DNA of 64,000 nt from Streptomyces sp. 1222.5 (GTDB lineage Bacteria > Actinomycetota > Actinomycetes > Streptomycetales > Streptomycetaceae): the NCBI RefSeq assembly GCF_900105245.1, contig NZ_FNSZ01000001.1, forward strand, positions 7,996,001-8,060,000, written 5' to 3'. Made by a program: the position numbers and the translations under genes. Shown piece after piece: positions 8,685-16,325 of this stretch. Positions within the stretch are counted from its first letter, which is position 1, and every line of letters starts with the position of its first letter. The notes below the pieces were generated by a model. That model had not been told where the DNA came from and did not search any database. It saw nothing but the letters and a program-made list of their open reading frames with translations.

Positions 8685-8975
8685 ATGTGTCTGGCAGTGC
8701 CCGGCAAGGTCGTGTCCATCGACCACAGCGCCGACCCGCTCACGGGACTGATCGACTTCGGCGGAGTGCAGAAGCAGGCGTGCCTCGAGTACCTGCCCGA
8801 TGTGCGGGTGGGGGAGTACGTGATCGTCCACGTCGGGTTCGCCCTGCAGCGACTGGACGAGGAGTCCGCCCGGGCGTCCCTGGAACTCTTCGAGCAACTG
8901 GGGCTGCTGGAGGAGGAGTTCGGGGACGCCTGGGAGCAGGCGTCCCGGCAGCAGAGCGGAAGTGAGACCCGGTGA
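8685..8975 (+). CDS. hypC: HypC: Fe(CN)2CO scaffold chaperone
   Basis: This small chaperone (96 residues) carries iron during assembly of the Fe(CN)2CO unit with HypD and hands it to the large-subunit precursor. It begins 'MCLAVPGKVV'; the Cys after the initiator Met is the essential, conserved residue. The body has the OB-fold pattern ending 'VGEYVIVHVGFALQRLDEE', followed by an acidic helix. It starts 3 nt after the hypF stop codon and its own end overlaps the hypD GTG start (GTGA), so translation is coupled. Only one hypC homologue is present here. Confidence 0.95.
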   Translation: MCLAVPGKVVSIDHSADPLTGLIDFGGVQKQACLEYLPDVRVGEYVIVHVGFALQRLDEESARASLELFEQLGLLEEEFGDAWEQASRQQSGSETR

Positions 8976-10114
8976 AGTACATCGACGAGTTCAACGACCC
9001 CGAGCTGGCACGCCGGCTGCTGGACGAGATCCGCGCCACGGCCACCCGGCCCTGGGCGCTGATGGAGGTCTGCGGCGGTCAGACCCACTCCATCATCCGG
9101 CACGGCATCGACCAGCTCCTGCCCGAGAAGGTGGAGTTGATCCACGGTCCCGGGTGCCCGGTGTGCGTCACCCCGCTCGACGTCATCGACAAGGCCCTGG
9201 AGATCGCCGCCCGCCCCGACGTGATCTTCTGCTCCTTCGGCGACATGCTCCGCGTGCCGGGCACCGACCGTGACCTGTTCCGGGTCAAGGGCGAGGGCGG
9301 TGACGTCCGCGTGGTGTACTCGCCGCTCGACGCCCTCGAACTCGCCCGCAGGAACCCGGACCGCCAGGTCGTGTTCTTCGCCATCGGCTTCGAGACCACG
9401 GCCCCCGCCAACGCCATGGCCGTGCACCAGGCCCGGCGGCTCGGCCTGGACAACTTCACCCTGCTCGTCTCCCACGTCCGGGTCCCCCCGGCGATCGAGG
9501 CCATCATGACCGCCCCCAGCTGCCGGGTGCAGGGCTTCCTGGCCGCCGGCCACGTGTGCAGCGTGATGGGCACCGCCGAGTACCCGGACCTGGCCGAGAA
9601 GCACCGCGTACCGGTCGTCGTGACCGGATTCGAGCCGCTGGACATCCTCGAAGGCATCCGCCGCGCCGTGCACCAGCTGGAGCGCGGCGAGCACCGGGTC
9701 GAGAACGCCTACCCGCGTGCCGTACGCGACCAGGGCAACCCGGCCGCCGTCCGCATGATCGAGGAGGTGTTCGAGGTGACCGACCGCAACTGGCGCGGCA
9801 TCGGCCGCATCCCGGCCAGCGGCTGGCGGCTGACCGACGCCTTCCGCGCCTTCGACGCCGAGCACCGTTTCGACGTGACCGGCATCCGCACCGAGGAGCC
9901 CGCCGTGTGCCGGGCCGGCGAGGTCCTGCAGGGGCTGATCAAGCCGACCGAGTGCGAGGCGTTCGGCAAGGCCTGCACCCCGCGCACCCCGCTCGGCGCC
10001 ACCATGGTCTCCAGCGAGGGCGCCTGCGCCGCCTACTACCTGTACCGCCGCATGAACGCCCCGGCACCGCAGGGATCCCGTATCCCGCAGGAGGAGATGA
10101 ACCCCGTTGGCTGA
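8972..10114 (+). CDS. hypD: HypD: iron-sulfur scaffold protein
   Basis: HypD (380 residues) is the [4Fe-4S] protein on which, with HypC, iron receives its CN and CO ligands. Conserved cysteine motifs are present: 'MEVCGGQTHS' (about residue 33), 'HGPGCPVCVTPLD' (about 62-74), and the C-terminal set that includes 'PAVCRAGEVLQG', 'CEAFGKACTPR' and 'SSEGACAAYY', which holds the cluster. 'FAIGFETTAPANA' is the central conserved segment. The GTG start overlaps hypC, and the coding region overlaps the beginning of hypE by 8 nt. Nothing is missing relative to the family. Confidence 0.95.
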   Translation: MKYIDEFNDPELARRLLDEIRATATRPWALMEVCGGQTHSIIRHGIDQLLPEKVELIHGPGCPVCVTPLDVIDKALEIAARPDVIFCSFGDMLRVPGTDRDLFRVKGEGGDVRVVYSPLDALELARRNPDRQVVFFAIGFETTAPANAMAVHQARRLGLDNFTLLVSHVRVPPAIEAIMTAPSCRVQGFLAAGHVCSVMGTAEYPDLAEKHRVPVVVTGFEPLDILEGIRRAVHQLERGEHRVENAYPRAVRDQGNPAAVRMIEEVFEVTDRNWRGIGRIPASGWRLTDAFRAFDAEHRFDVTGIRTEEPAVCRAGEVLQGLIKPTECEAFGKACTPRTPLGATMVSSEGACAAYYLYRRMNAPAPQGSRIPQEEMNPVG

Positions 10115-11207
10115 CCTCGCCACCGAAGCCCCGCACGCGGCGGCCGAGCCCGAAGCACCCGTCGACCCGGCGGACTGGACCTGCCCGGCGCCCCTGCGCG
10201 ACCAGCCGGTCGTCGTCATGGGCCACGGCGGAGGCGGCGCCCTGTCCGCCGAACTGGTCGAGCAGGTCTTCGCGCCCGCCTACGGCAACCCCACCCTGGC
10301 CGCCCTCGCCGACTCGGCGGTCCTCGACCTGGGCGGCGCGCGGCTGGCCTTCTCCACCGACTCCTACGTCGTACGGCCGCTGTTCTTCCCCGGCGGCAGC
10401 CTCGGCGACCTGGCCGTCAACGGCACCGTCAACGACCTCGCCATGAGCGGCGCCCGGCCCGCGTACCTGTCCACCGCCTTCATCCTGGAGGAGGGCGTGG
10501 AACTGGCCGTCGTGGCGCGCGTCGCACGTGCCGTCGGCGCGGCGGCCCGGGCGGCCGGCGTCACCGTCGTCACCGGCGACACCAAGGTCGTGGAGTCCGG
10601 GCACGGCGACGGCGTCTACGTCACCACCGCCGGCGTCGGTCTCGTGCCCGACGGGGTCGACATCCGCCCGCAGCGCGCCCGGCCGGGCGACGCCGTCATC
10701 GTGAGCGGTCCGATCGGCCTGCACGGCGTGGCCATCATGAGTGTGCGCGAAGGCCTGGAGTTCGGGGTCGAGATCGCCTCCGACACCGCGCCCCTCGGGG
10801 ACCTGGTCGCGGCCATGCTGGCGGTCACCAAGGACATCCACGTCCTGCGCGACCCCACCCGGGGCGGCCTCGGCGCGTCCCTCAACGAGATCGCCCGCGC
10901 CTCCGGCACCGGAGTGCGGCTGCGCGAGCGTGCCGTTCCCGTCCCGGACGAGGTCGCGAACGCCTGCGGTTTCCTCGGTCTGGACCCGCTGTACGTCGCC
11001 AACGAGGGACGGCTGGTCGCCTTCGTTCCCCCGGAGCACGCCGAGGCCGTCCTCGCGGCCATGCGCGCCCACCCGCACGGCGCGGGCGCGACCCTCATCG
11101 GGGAGTGCGTGGCCGACCACCCCGGCATGGTGGTCGTCGCCACCGGTCTCGGCGGCACCCGCGTGCTGGACCTGCCGCTGGGCGAGCAGCTGCCACGCAT
11201 CTGCTGA
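10107..11207 (+). CDS. hypE: HypE: carbamoyl dehydratase, CN donor
   Basis: HypE dehydrates the S-carbamoyl group received from HypF to a thiocyanate and transfers cyanide to iron. The protein ends exactly in 'PRIC', the C-terminal Cys that carries the group. Other hallmarks: 'GHGGGGALSAELVEQVF' near the N-terminus, 'FSTDSYVVRPLFFPGG', 'VTGDTKVVE' and 'DPTRGGLGASLNEIA' (AIR-synthase fold). The start is a TTG placed after GCAGGAGGAG and inside the hypD end; the first 20 residues are a variable acidic extension. It is the last gene of the plus operon, followed by the hairpin at 11226-11262. Confidence 0.94.
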   Translation: MADLATEAPHAAAEPEAPVDPADWTCPAPLRDQPVVVMGHGGGGALSAELVEQVFAPAYGNPTLAALADSAVLDLGGARLAFSTDSYVVRPLFFPGGSLGDLAVNGTVNDLAMSGARPAYLSTAFILEEGVELAVVARVARAVGAAARAAGVTVVTGDTKVVESGHGDGVYVTTAGVGLVPDGVDIRPQRARPGDAVIVSGPIGLHGVAIMSVREGLEFGVEIASDTAPLGDLVAAMLAVTKDIHVLRDPTRGGLGASLNEIARASGTGVRLRERAVPVPDEVANACGFLGLDPLYVANEGRLVAFVPPEHAEAVLAAMRAHPHGAGATLIGECVADHPGMVVVATGLGGTRVLDLPLGEQLPRIC

Positions 11208-11225
11208 CCGGACCCGGAAGCCGAA

Positions 11226-11262
11226 CGCGACCGGCCCCGCCACGAAGGCGGGGCCGGTCGCG
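11226..11262. terminator. Bidirectional terminator hairpin between hypE and hypA
   Basis: A perfect 16-bp inverted repeat (arms 11226-11241 and 11247-11262) closes a 5-nt loop (acgaa). It lies 18 nt after the hypE stop and 22 nt after the convergent hypA stop, so it can end both hydrogenase operons. There is no U-tract, as is usual for strong GC-rich hairpins in Streptomyces. Confidence 0.85.
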
Positions 11263-11284
11263 TCCGGTCACCGGGCCGGACACG

Positions 11285-11626
11285 TCAGGTCTCGACGCCG
11301 GTGATCTCCAGTTCACGTCCGCTGCGCAGTTCCTGCGAGGGCCGGTCGCAGCGGGGGCACCAGAAGAACGGCGGCATGCCGACGGCGAACTCCTCGGCGC
11401 ACTCGCCGCACCAGGCCTGGGCGGGCACCTGCTCGACCACGAGCCGGGCCGCCGCGAGGGCCGTACCGTCGCGGGCCACCTCGAAGGCGAAGTGCAGCGC
11501 GTCCGGCACCACCCCCGCCAGCTCCCCGACCCGGACGGTCACCGACGCGACGTCGCCGGTGCCGTCCGCCCGGGCGATCTCCCCGGCCTGCTCCACGATC
11601 GCGGTCGCGATCGACAGTTCGTGCAC
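11285..11626 (-). CDS. hypA: HypA: nickel metallochaperone
   Basis: HypA (113 residues) works with HypB to deliver nickel. The N-terminus 'MHELSIATAIVEQA' contains the invariant His2 nickel ligand. The zinc site is formed by CxxC pairs in 'WCGECAEEF' and 'FWCPRCDRP', separated by about 14 residues. It is the terminal gene of the minus operon, starting 8 nt after the preceding small membrane-protein gene, while all other hyp genes are in the opposite operon. This split makes both operons necessary for a mature enzyme. Confidence 0.94.
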   Translation of the reverse strand: MHELSIATAIVEQAGEIARADGTGDVASVTVRVGELAGVVPDALHFAFEVARDGTALAAARLVVEQVPAQAWCGECAEEFAVGMPPFFWCPRCDRPSQELRSGRELEITGVET

Positions 11627-11633
11627 GCCGGCC

Positions 11634-11855
11634 TCACGGGTACCGGTGACCGGCGCGCAGGCCCCCGGTCATCCGGTAGATACGCAACTCTCGCATGATG
11701 CCCGGGAGTTCTCTGACGAACAGGGCCGCGACGAGGCTGCCGACCACCGCGGCCTGGGCCACGAGCAGCTGGCGTCCCGTAAGGCCCGAACGCGTGGATC
11801 TTCTTCTCTTGCCCATGTCCATGACGGTCGCTTTCTGCTGTCTCATCCGGCTCAT
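11634..11855 (-). CDS. Small single-helix membrane protein in hydrogenase operon
   Basis: The product has 73 residues. Its ATG overlaps the stop of the upstream 68-codon gene (ATGA), which fixes both the start and the reality of the pair. A basic N-terminus (MGKRRRSTRSGLTGRQ) precedes one hydrophobic helix (LLVAQAAVVGSLVAALFV, about 30-47), then 'RELPGIMRELRIYRMTG', a short amphipathic basic tail. Short actinobacterial proteins with a TM helix followed by 'LP.I.R.L.I..M' exist (DUF6893-like); the assignment is tentative. It may anchor or dock the hydrogenase at the membrane; that is inference from position. Confidence 0.65.
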   Translation of the reverse strand: MSRMRQQKATVMDMGKRRRSTRSGLTGRQLLVAQAAVVGSLVAALFVRELPGIMRELRIYRMTGGLRAGHRYP

Positions 11856-12058
11856 CCGGGTGAGATGTTCGGCATGTCCTTCACCAGCGCGTCGTGCCGT
11901 TTCCAGTGGATGCCGGTGGAGCGGCGCGCGTCGGAGCTGCCGTCCTCGTGGTGTCCGGTCTGGTGCTGGTACGGGCCCTTGTTCCCCTGGTGCAGTCCGC
12001 GCACGTGGGAGGGCATGTCGGGCTTCGCCTGGGGGCGCCCCACTCGGATGCTGCCCAT
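11852..12058 (-). CDS. Small His/Gly-rich hydrophilic protein in hydrogenase operon
   Basis: This 68-residue protein is of unknown function. It starts ATG at 12058, 21 nt after the DUF5947 gene stop, and its stop overlaps the next start. The sequence is hydrophilic with many His, Gly, Lys and Pro (for example 'HVRGLHQGNKGPYQHQTGHHEDGS', followed by 'IHWKRHDALVKDMPN'), has no Cys and no helix-forming hydrophobic core, and is probably disordered alone. Seven to eight histidines in a nickel-enzyme operon suggest metal handling or a peptide that folds on the enzyme, but nothing in the sequence proves it. Codon use and perfect coupling to its neighbour support translation. Confidence 0.65.
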   Translation of the reverse strand: MGSIRVGRPQAKPDMPSHVRGLHQGNKGPYQHQTGHHEDGSSDARRSTGIHWKRHDALVKDMPNISPG

Positions 12059-12079
12059 GTCCGATCTCCTTCCGGATCC

Positions 12080-12676
12080 CTATGACCGCTCAGTCAGCTC
12101 CCTGAAGAACTGTTCTACGGCCGGCCAGACCCGCCCGCCACCGGAGAGGCCCCGCCACTCGCGGCGGACCAGGGCGACCATCCGGTAGCAGTCGTCGACC
12201 GGCACGATCCAGTGCTCGTCGAGGCCGCGGGCGGTGTTCACCAGCAGCGCCTCCACGTCGGGTGTCATCGCGGCCAGCTGCGGAACCGCGGCGGCCAGCC
12301 GCTGCCAGGCCGCCGCGTCCACCTCCCAGCGCATGGCCCCGGCCGGGCTCGGCCCCTGCGCGGTGACCGTGCCGTCGGAGCGCGGCACGAAGAACACCAG
12401 CCCCACCGGGACGCCCAGCACCCCGGTGTCGACCCGCGGCAGCCGCTGCCGGCGCCGGGGAACGATCCGGTAGCGGCCCTCGCCCGCGCCGTCGTCGGCG
12501 AAGAGCACCGAGCAGGGTCCGCACACGCACCGCACCTCGGCGGCGCCGGTGTCGTACAGATGGGGATGGTCCGGGGCCACGCGGGCGGCGCACAGCTCGC
12601 AGACCTCGGCCTCCGCCCGTGCCGCCCGGTCGGCGGCGGAGCGGATCACCCGGGCGAGCGCCCCGTCCGCCGTCAC
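12080..12676 (-). CDS. DUF5947 family protein in hydrogenase operon
   Basis: The 198-residue protein starts at a GTG overlapping the NifU-like gene stop (GTGA), which is preferred to the longer upstream frame. An early zinc- or iron-binding-like pattern is visible: 'EVCELCAAR' (CxxC, about residue 21) with 'HPHLYD' and then 'VRCVCGPCSVLF' (CxCxxC, about 44-53). The remainder is a mixed fold with Trp-rich segments ('MRWEVDAAAWQRL', 'WIVPVDDCYRMVALVRREW'). Members of this family are found with NifU-domain proteins in actinobacterial uptake-hydrogenase clusters. A role in Fe-S cluster handling or electron transfer is plausible and untested. Confidence 0.75.
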   Translation of the reverse strand: MTADGALARVIRSAADRAARAEAEVCELCAARVAPDHPHLYDTGAAEVRCVCGPCSVLFADDGAGEGRYRIVPRRRQRLPRVDTGVLGVPVGLVFFVPRSDGTVTAQGPSPAGAMRWEVDAAAWQRLAAAVPQLAAMTPDVEALLVNTARGLDEHWIVPVDDCYRMVALVRREWRGLSGGGRVWPAVEQFFRELTERS

Positions 12677-13230
12677 CGCGTCTCCTGGGGCACGGCCCGT
12701 TTCTTGATCGTGCTCAGCGGTACGAAAGCGGGCGCCGCCTTGCGGTCGGCGGACTCCGGCACCGTCTCCACCGAGGTCAGCTCGGGGGCGACGGCCAGCA
12801 CCGCGGCGCGGACCGCCTCCAGGACGTCCGACGAGCCGCCGCCGCACCCGGAACCGCAGCCGCCGGTGCTCAGCCGCACCCGCGCCACCTGTCCGTCGAC
12901 GCCGGCCCACTCCAGGTCGCCGCCGCGCTCGCGCACGGCGGGCCGCAGCTTCTCGACCGCACGGGCGGCGCGGGTCTCCGCCGGCTCCGGGTGGATCTCG
13001 TGCAGCACCATCAGGTGCCCGAGCAGCTCGTCACCGGTGAGGAGGCTTCCCAGCCGTTCGTCGGCGTGGTCCAGGACCCGGGCGAGGGCCTCGCCGTAGA
13101 CCTCGGTCAGCAGCCGCACCGCCTCCAGCACGGGACCGGGGTTGGCCTCCAGGCCGGCCAGCACCTCGTCGAGACGGGCGAGCCGCGCCTCCACCGCCGG
13201 GTCGGGCAGCCGTACGGCGGTGTCAGCCAT
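12673..13230 (-). CDS. NifU-domain protein in hydrogenase operon
   Basis: The protein has 185 residues. The C-terminal half holds a NifU-type scaffold domain (about 70-165) with 'IHPEPAETRAARAVEKLRP' and 'VARVRLSTGGCGSGCGGGSSDVLEAV', where the CxxxC site (CGSGC) stands where NifU C-terminal domains have CxxC, one residue longer. The N-terminal 65 residues are a helical extension (VEARLARLDEVLAGLEANPG). It should assemble or carry Fe-S clusters for the small subunit or an electron acceptor. It overlaps hhyL by 8 nt and the DUF5947 gene by 4 nt, so the three are translated as a unit. Confidence 0.82.
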   Translation of the reverse strand: MADTAVRLPDPAVEARLARLDEVLAGLEANPGPVLEAVRLLTEVYGEALARVLDHADERLGSLLTGDELLGHLMVLHEIHPEPAETRAARAVEKLRPAVRERGGDLEWAGVDGQVARVRLSTGGCGSGCGGGSSDVLEAVRAAVLAVAPELTSVETVPESADRKAAPAFVPLSTIKKRAVPQETR

Positions 13231-15016
13231 GGTTGGCCCCGTACGTCGGCGAGTGCACGGTGGTCAGGGTCTTGCCCTTGCCCATGTACATGTGGACACC
13301 GCACGGCAGACAGGGGTCGAAGCTGCGGACGGTCCGCATGATGTCGACGCCCTTGAAGTCGTCGGGCCCGTTCTCCTCGAAGATCGGCTGGCCCTGGACG
13401 GCGTCCTCGTACGGGCCCGGCGTGCCGTAGATGTCACGCGGGCTGGCGTTCCACGGGGTGGGCGGGTAGGGGTGGTAGTTGGCGATCTTCTTGTCGCGGA
13501 TCACCAGGTGGTGCGAGAGGACACCGCGCACGGCCTCGTGGAAGCCGCAGCCGATCGACTCGTCCGGCACCTCGAAGTTCTCGAACACCTTCGTGTCGCC
13601 GGTCTTGAGCATCCCCATGGCCTCCTCCAGGAACTGCAGGGCCATGGCGGCGGCGTACGCGATGAAGTACGGCCGGGCGCGGTCCCGTTCGAGGGTGTTG
13701 CTCCACTTCGGGATGCGCCACTCCAGGGTCGTCTCCGGCAGCTTCTCGCCCTTGGGCAGGGTGATGCGGATGCCGCCGCCGGTCGCCTTCACGTACGGCG
13801 TGTCGACGATGCCGCTCAGCGCGGTCGACCAGAGCCGGGCGAGGGGGCCGCCGCCGGTGTCCAGGGCGAGGTGCTCGCCGGTCTCCTGGTGGTACCAGCG
13901 CGGGCTCATCACCCAGCTGTAGTTGCCCTCGAAGTCCCGCTTCTGCGGCACCGGGACCGTGGTCTGGTTCCACGGGTGGCGCATGTCGACGGGGTTGCCG
14001 AGCGGGTCGTGGGTGACGAAGGGGTCCTCGTTGACCCAGTCCTCGTAGAAGGAGCTGCCCAGCATGATGCGCAGGCCGAGGTTGATGTCGATCAGGTTGT
14101 TGGTGACGAGCTTGCCGTCCACGACGATGCCCGGGGTGACGTACATCGCCCGGCCCCACTCGTTCATCGTCGCGTAGCGGTAGTCGACGACGTCCGGGTT
14201 CTGGAAGGCGCCCCAGCAGCCGAGGAGGATGCGGCGCTTGCCGACCTCCTCGTAGCCCGGCAGGGCCTCGTAGAAGAAGTCGAAGACGTCGTCGTTCATC
14301 GCCACCGCCTTCTTGATGAAGTCGATGACGCGCATCAGCCGGCTGAGGTAGTCGGTGAAGGTGCTCGGCTGCGGCATCGTGCCGACCCCGCCCGGGTACA
14401 GCGTGGAGGGGTGCACGTGCCGCCCCTCCATCAGGCAGAACATCTCCCGGGTGATCCGGCTGACCTTCAGCGCCTCCTTGTAGACCTCGCCCTCGAAGGG
14501 GTTGAAGGCCTTCATGATGTCGGCGATGGTCCGGTAGCCGTGGACGTCCCCGCGGGGGGCGTCGGTGCGCTCGGCGCGGGCCAGCACACTCGGGTTGGTG
14601 GCCTTGACCATCGCCTCGCAGAAGTCCACGAAGACCAGGTTGTCCTGGAAGATCGTGTGGTCGAAGATGTACTCCGCCGCCTCGCCCAGGTTGGTGATGT
14701 GCTCGGCCAGCTTCGGCGGTTTCACACCGTAGGCCATCTGCTGGGCGTAGTTGGAGCAGGTGGTGTGGTTGTCGCCGCAGATGCCGCAGATCCGCGAGGT
14801 GATGAACCCGGCGTCGCGCGGGTCCTTGCCCTTCATGAACACCGAGTAGCCGCGGAACAGCGACGAGGTGCTGTGGCACTCCACGACTTCCCGGTTGGCG
14901 AAGTCGATCTTCGTGTAGATGCCCAGGTTGCCGATGATCCGGGTGATCGGATCCCAGGACATGTCCACGATCTGGGCGGGTTTGCGTCCTGCTTGCCGGG
15001 ACTCGGTGGTGGTCAT
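13223..15016 (-). CDS. hhyL: Group 1h [NiFe] hydrogenase large subunit
   Basis: This 597-residue catalytic subunit splits H2 at the Ni-Fe site. The first cysteine pair is in 'SRICGICGDNHTTCS' (about 74-88), the second in 'DPCLPCGVH' (567-575), followed by a 22-residue tail that the endopeptidase should remove after His575. Length and the L1/L2 motif spellings fit group 1h (formerly group 5), the high-affinity, oxygen-tolerant enzymes that oxidise atmospheric H2 in Streptomyces, mycobacteria and Cupriavidus. It lies 76 nt after hhyS and overlaps the NifU-like gene. Expression in Streptomyces is typically tied to sporulation or starvation (known for the group, not visible here). Confidence 0.95.
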   Translation of the reverse strand: MTTTESRQAGRKPAQIVDMSWDPITRIIGNLGIYTKIDFANREVVECHSTSSLFRGYSVFMKGKDPRDAGFITSRICGICGDNHTTCSNYAQQMAYGVKPPKLAEHITNLGEAAEYIFDHTIFQDNLVFVDFCEAMVKATNPSVLARAERTDAPRGDVHGYRTIADIMKAFNPFEGEVYKEALKVSRITREMFCLMEGRHVHPSTLYPGGVGTMPQPSTFTDYLSRLMRVIDFIKKAVAMNDDVFDFFYEALPGYEEVGKRRILLGCWGAFQNPDVVDYRYATMNEWGRAMYVTPGIVVDGKLVTNNLIDINLGLRIMLGSSFYEDWVNEDPFVTHDPLGNPVDMRHPWNQTTVPVPQKRDFEGNYSWVMSPRWYHQETGEHLALDTGGGPLARLWSTALSGIVDTPYVKATGGGIRITLPKGEKLPETTLEWRIPKWSNTLERDRARPYFIAYAAAMALQFLEEAMGMLKTGDTKVFENFEVPDESIGCGFHEAVRGVLSHHLVIRDKKIANYHPYPPTPWNASPRDIYGTPGPYEDAVQGQPIFEENGPDDFKGVDIMRTVRSFDPCLPCGVHMYMGKGKTLTTVHSPTYGANHG

Positions 15017-15092
15017 CTGCGGTACTGCCCCTCGCTGTTCGGGTTCGGCGGTGTGATGGCGGAATGCGGGACGGGCGCGGTCACCGGCGGGT

Positions 15093-16181
15093 TCACGCGC
15101 GCCAGTGCGGGTCGTAACCGCTGGTCAGCTTCTGCTTGTTGTGGCGCCACTTGGGCTCGTGGTTCACCATGTCGTTGGTCAGCCCGCGCAGTCGGCGGAT
15201 GACCGCCCCGTACGGCCTGATCACCATCGACGACAGCGTGCCGCCCGGAGGCTCGTCCATGAACGGCATGAAGGCGTCGGGGAAGCTCGGCATGGTGCAG
15301 CCGATGCAGATGCCGCCGACGTTCGGGCAGCCGCCGACGCCGGCCATCCAGCCGCGCTTGGGCACGTTGCAGTTGACGACCGGGCCCCAGCAGCCCACCT
15401 TCACCTGACACTTGGGGGAGTTGTAGTCCTTGGCGAAGTCGGCCTGCTCGTAGTATGCGGCCCGGTCGCAGCCCTCGTGGACGGTCTTCCCGAACAGCCA
15501 CTGCGGCCGCAGCATGTGGTCGAGCGGCGGCGGGGGAGCGGTCCCGGCCGCGTGCTGGAGCACCCAGACCAGGGTCTCCATGAAGTTCTCCGGCTGGATG
15601 GGGCAGCCGGGCACGTTGACGATCGGGAGGCCCGAGCGGGCCTTGAACTCCCAGCCCAGGTAGTCCGCGAGACCCATGCAGCCGGTCGGGTTGCCCGCCA
15701 TGGCGTGGATGCCGCCGAAGGTCGCGCAGGTCCCGGCGGCGACCACCGCCCAGGCCCGGGGCGCGAGGTCGTCGATCCACGAGTTCAGCGTCTGCGGCTC
15801 ACCGGTCTCCGGGTCGTTGCCGAACGACGTCCAGTAGCCGTCGCCCTCGATGATGTTCTGGTTCGGGATCGAGCCCTCGATGACGAGGATGAACGGCTCC
15901 AGCTCACCACGGGCCGCCGCCCGGTACGGGGCGAGGAAGTCCTCTCCGCCCAGGCTCGGCGACAGGACCTTGTTGACGAGGTTCACCTTCGGCAGGCCGG
16001 GGATGAGCCCGAGAACCACGTCCTCGATGGACGGCTGGCCCGCGGCGGTCAGCGACACGGTGTCGCCGTCGCAGCTCATGCCCTCCGAGATCCACAGGAT
16101 GGTGATCTCGTCGAACCCCTCCCGGGCGCCGTTGCCGCCGGGCTCGCCCTGGACTTCGGTGGTACCGCTCTGTGTGGTCAT
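15093..16181 (-). CDS. hhyS: Group 1h [NiFe] hydrogenase small subunit
   Basis: This 362-residue electron-transfer subunit carries three Fe-S clusters. There is no Tat signal, so it is cytoplasmic or membrane-peripheral. The proximal-cluster motif reads 'SCDGD' (Cys37, Asp40) instead of the usual CxxC, matching the Cys3/Asp ligation reported for group 1h enzymes. Other cluster cysteines are in 'AAGTCATFGGI', 'NVPGCPIQPE', 'HEGCDRAAYYE', 'VKVGCWGPVVNCNVPKRG' and 'GGCPNVGGICIGCTMP'. The start ATG follows GGAGG. The gene precedes hhyL, with a 513-codon unknown gene 144 bp upstream. Confidence 0.95.
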   Translation of the reverse strand: MTTQSGTTEVQGEPGGNGAREGFDEITILWISEGMSCDGDTVSLTAAGQPSIEDVVLGLIPGLPKVNLVNKVLSPSLGGEDFLAPYRAAARGELEPFILVIEGSIPNQNIIEGDGYWTSFGNDPETGEPQTLNSWIDDLAPRAWAVVAAGTCATFGGIHAMAGNPTGCMGLADYLGWEFKARSGLPIVNVPGCPIQPENFMETLVWVLQHAAGTAPPPPLDHMLRPQWLFGKTVHEGCDRAAYYEQADFAKDYNSPKCQVKVGCWGPVVNCNVPKRGWMAGVGGCPNVGGICIGCTMPSFPDAFMPFMDEPPGGTLSSMVIRPYGAVIRRLRGLTNDMVNHEPKWRHNKQKLTSGYDPHWRA

Positions 16182-16325
16182 CTCTGCGGCCTCCGTTGCA
16201 GCCGGTCTCGATTCGAGGAATGGGCCGCGGCCGACGGGGCCGCGAGGGTAGGTGTGGGGGGTACGCCGGTGGCGTTCGGGCGCGGTCGGCCCGGTGGGCC
16301 CGACGCGCGCCGGCCGGGCGGCCCC

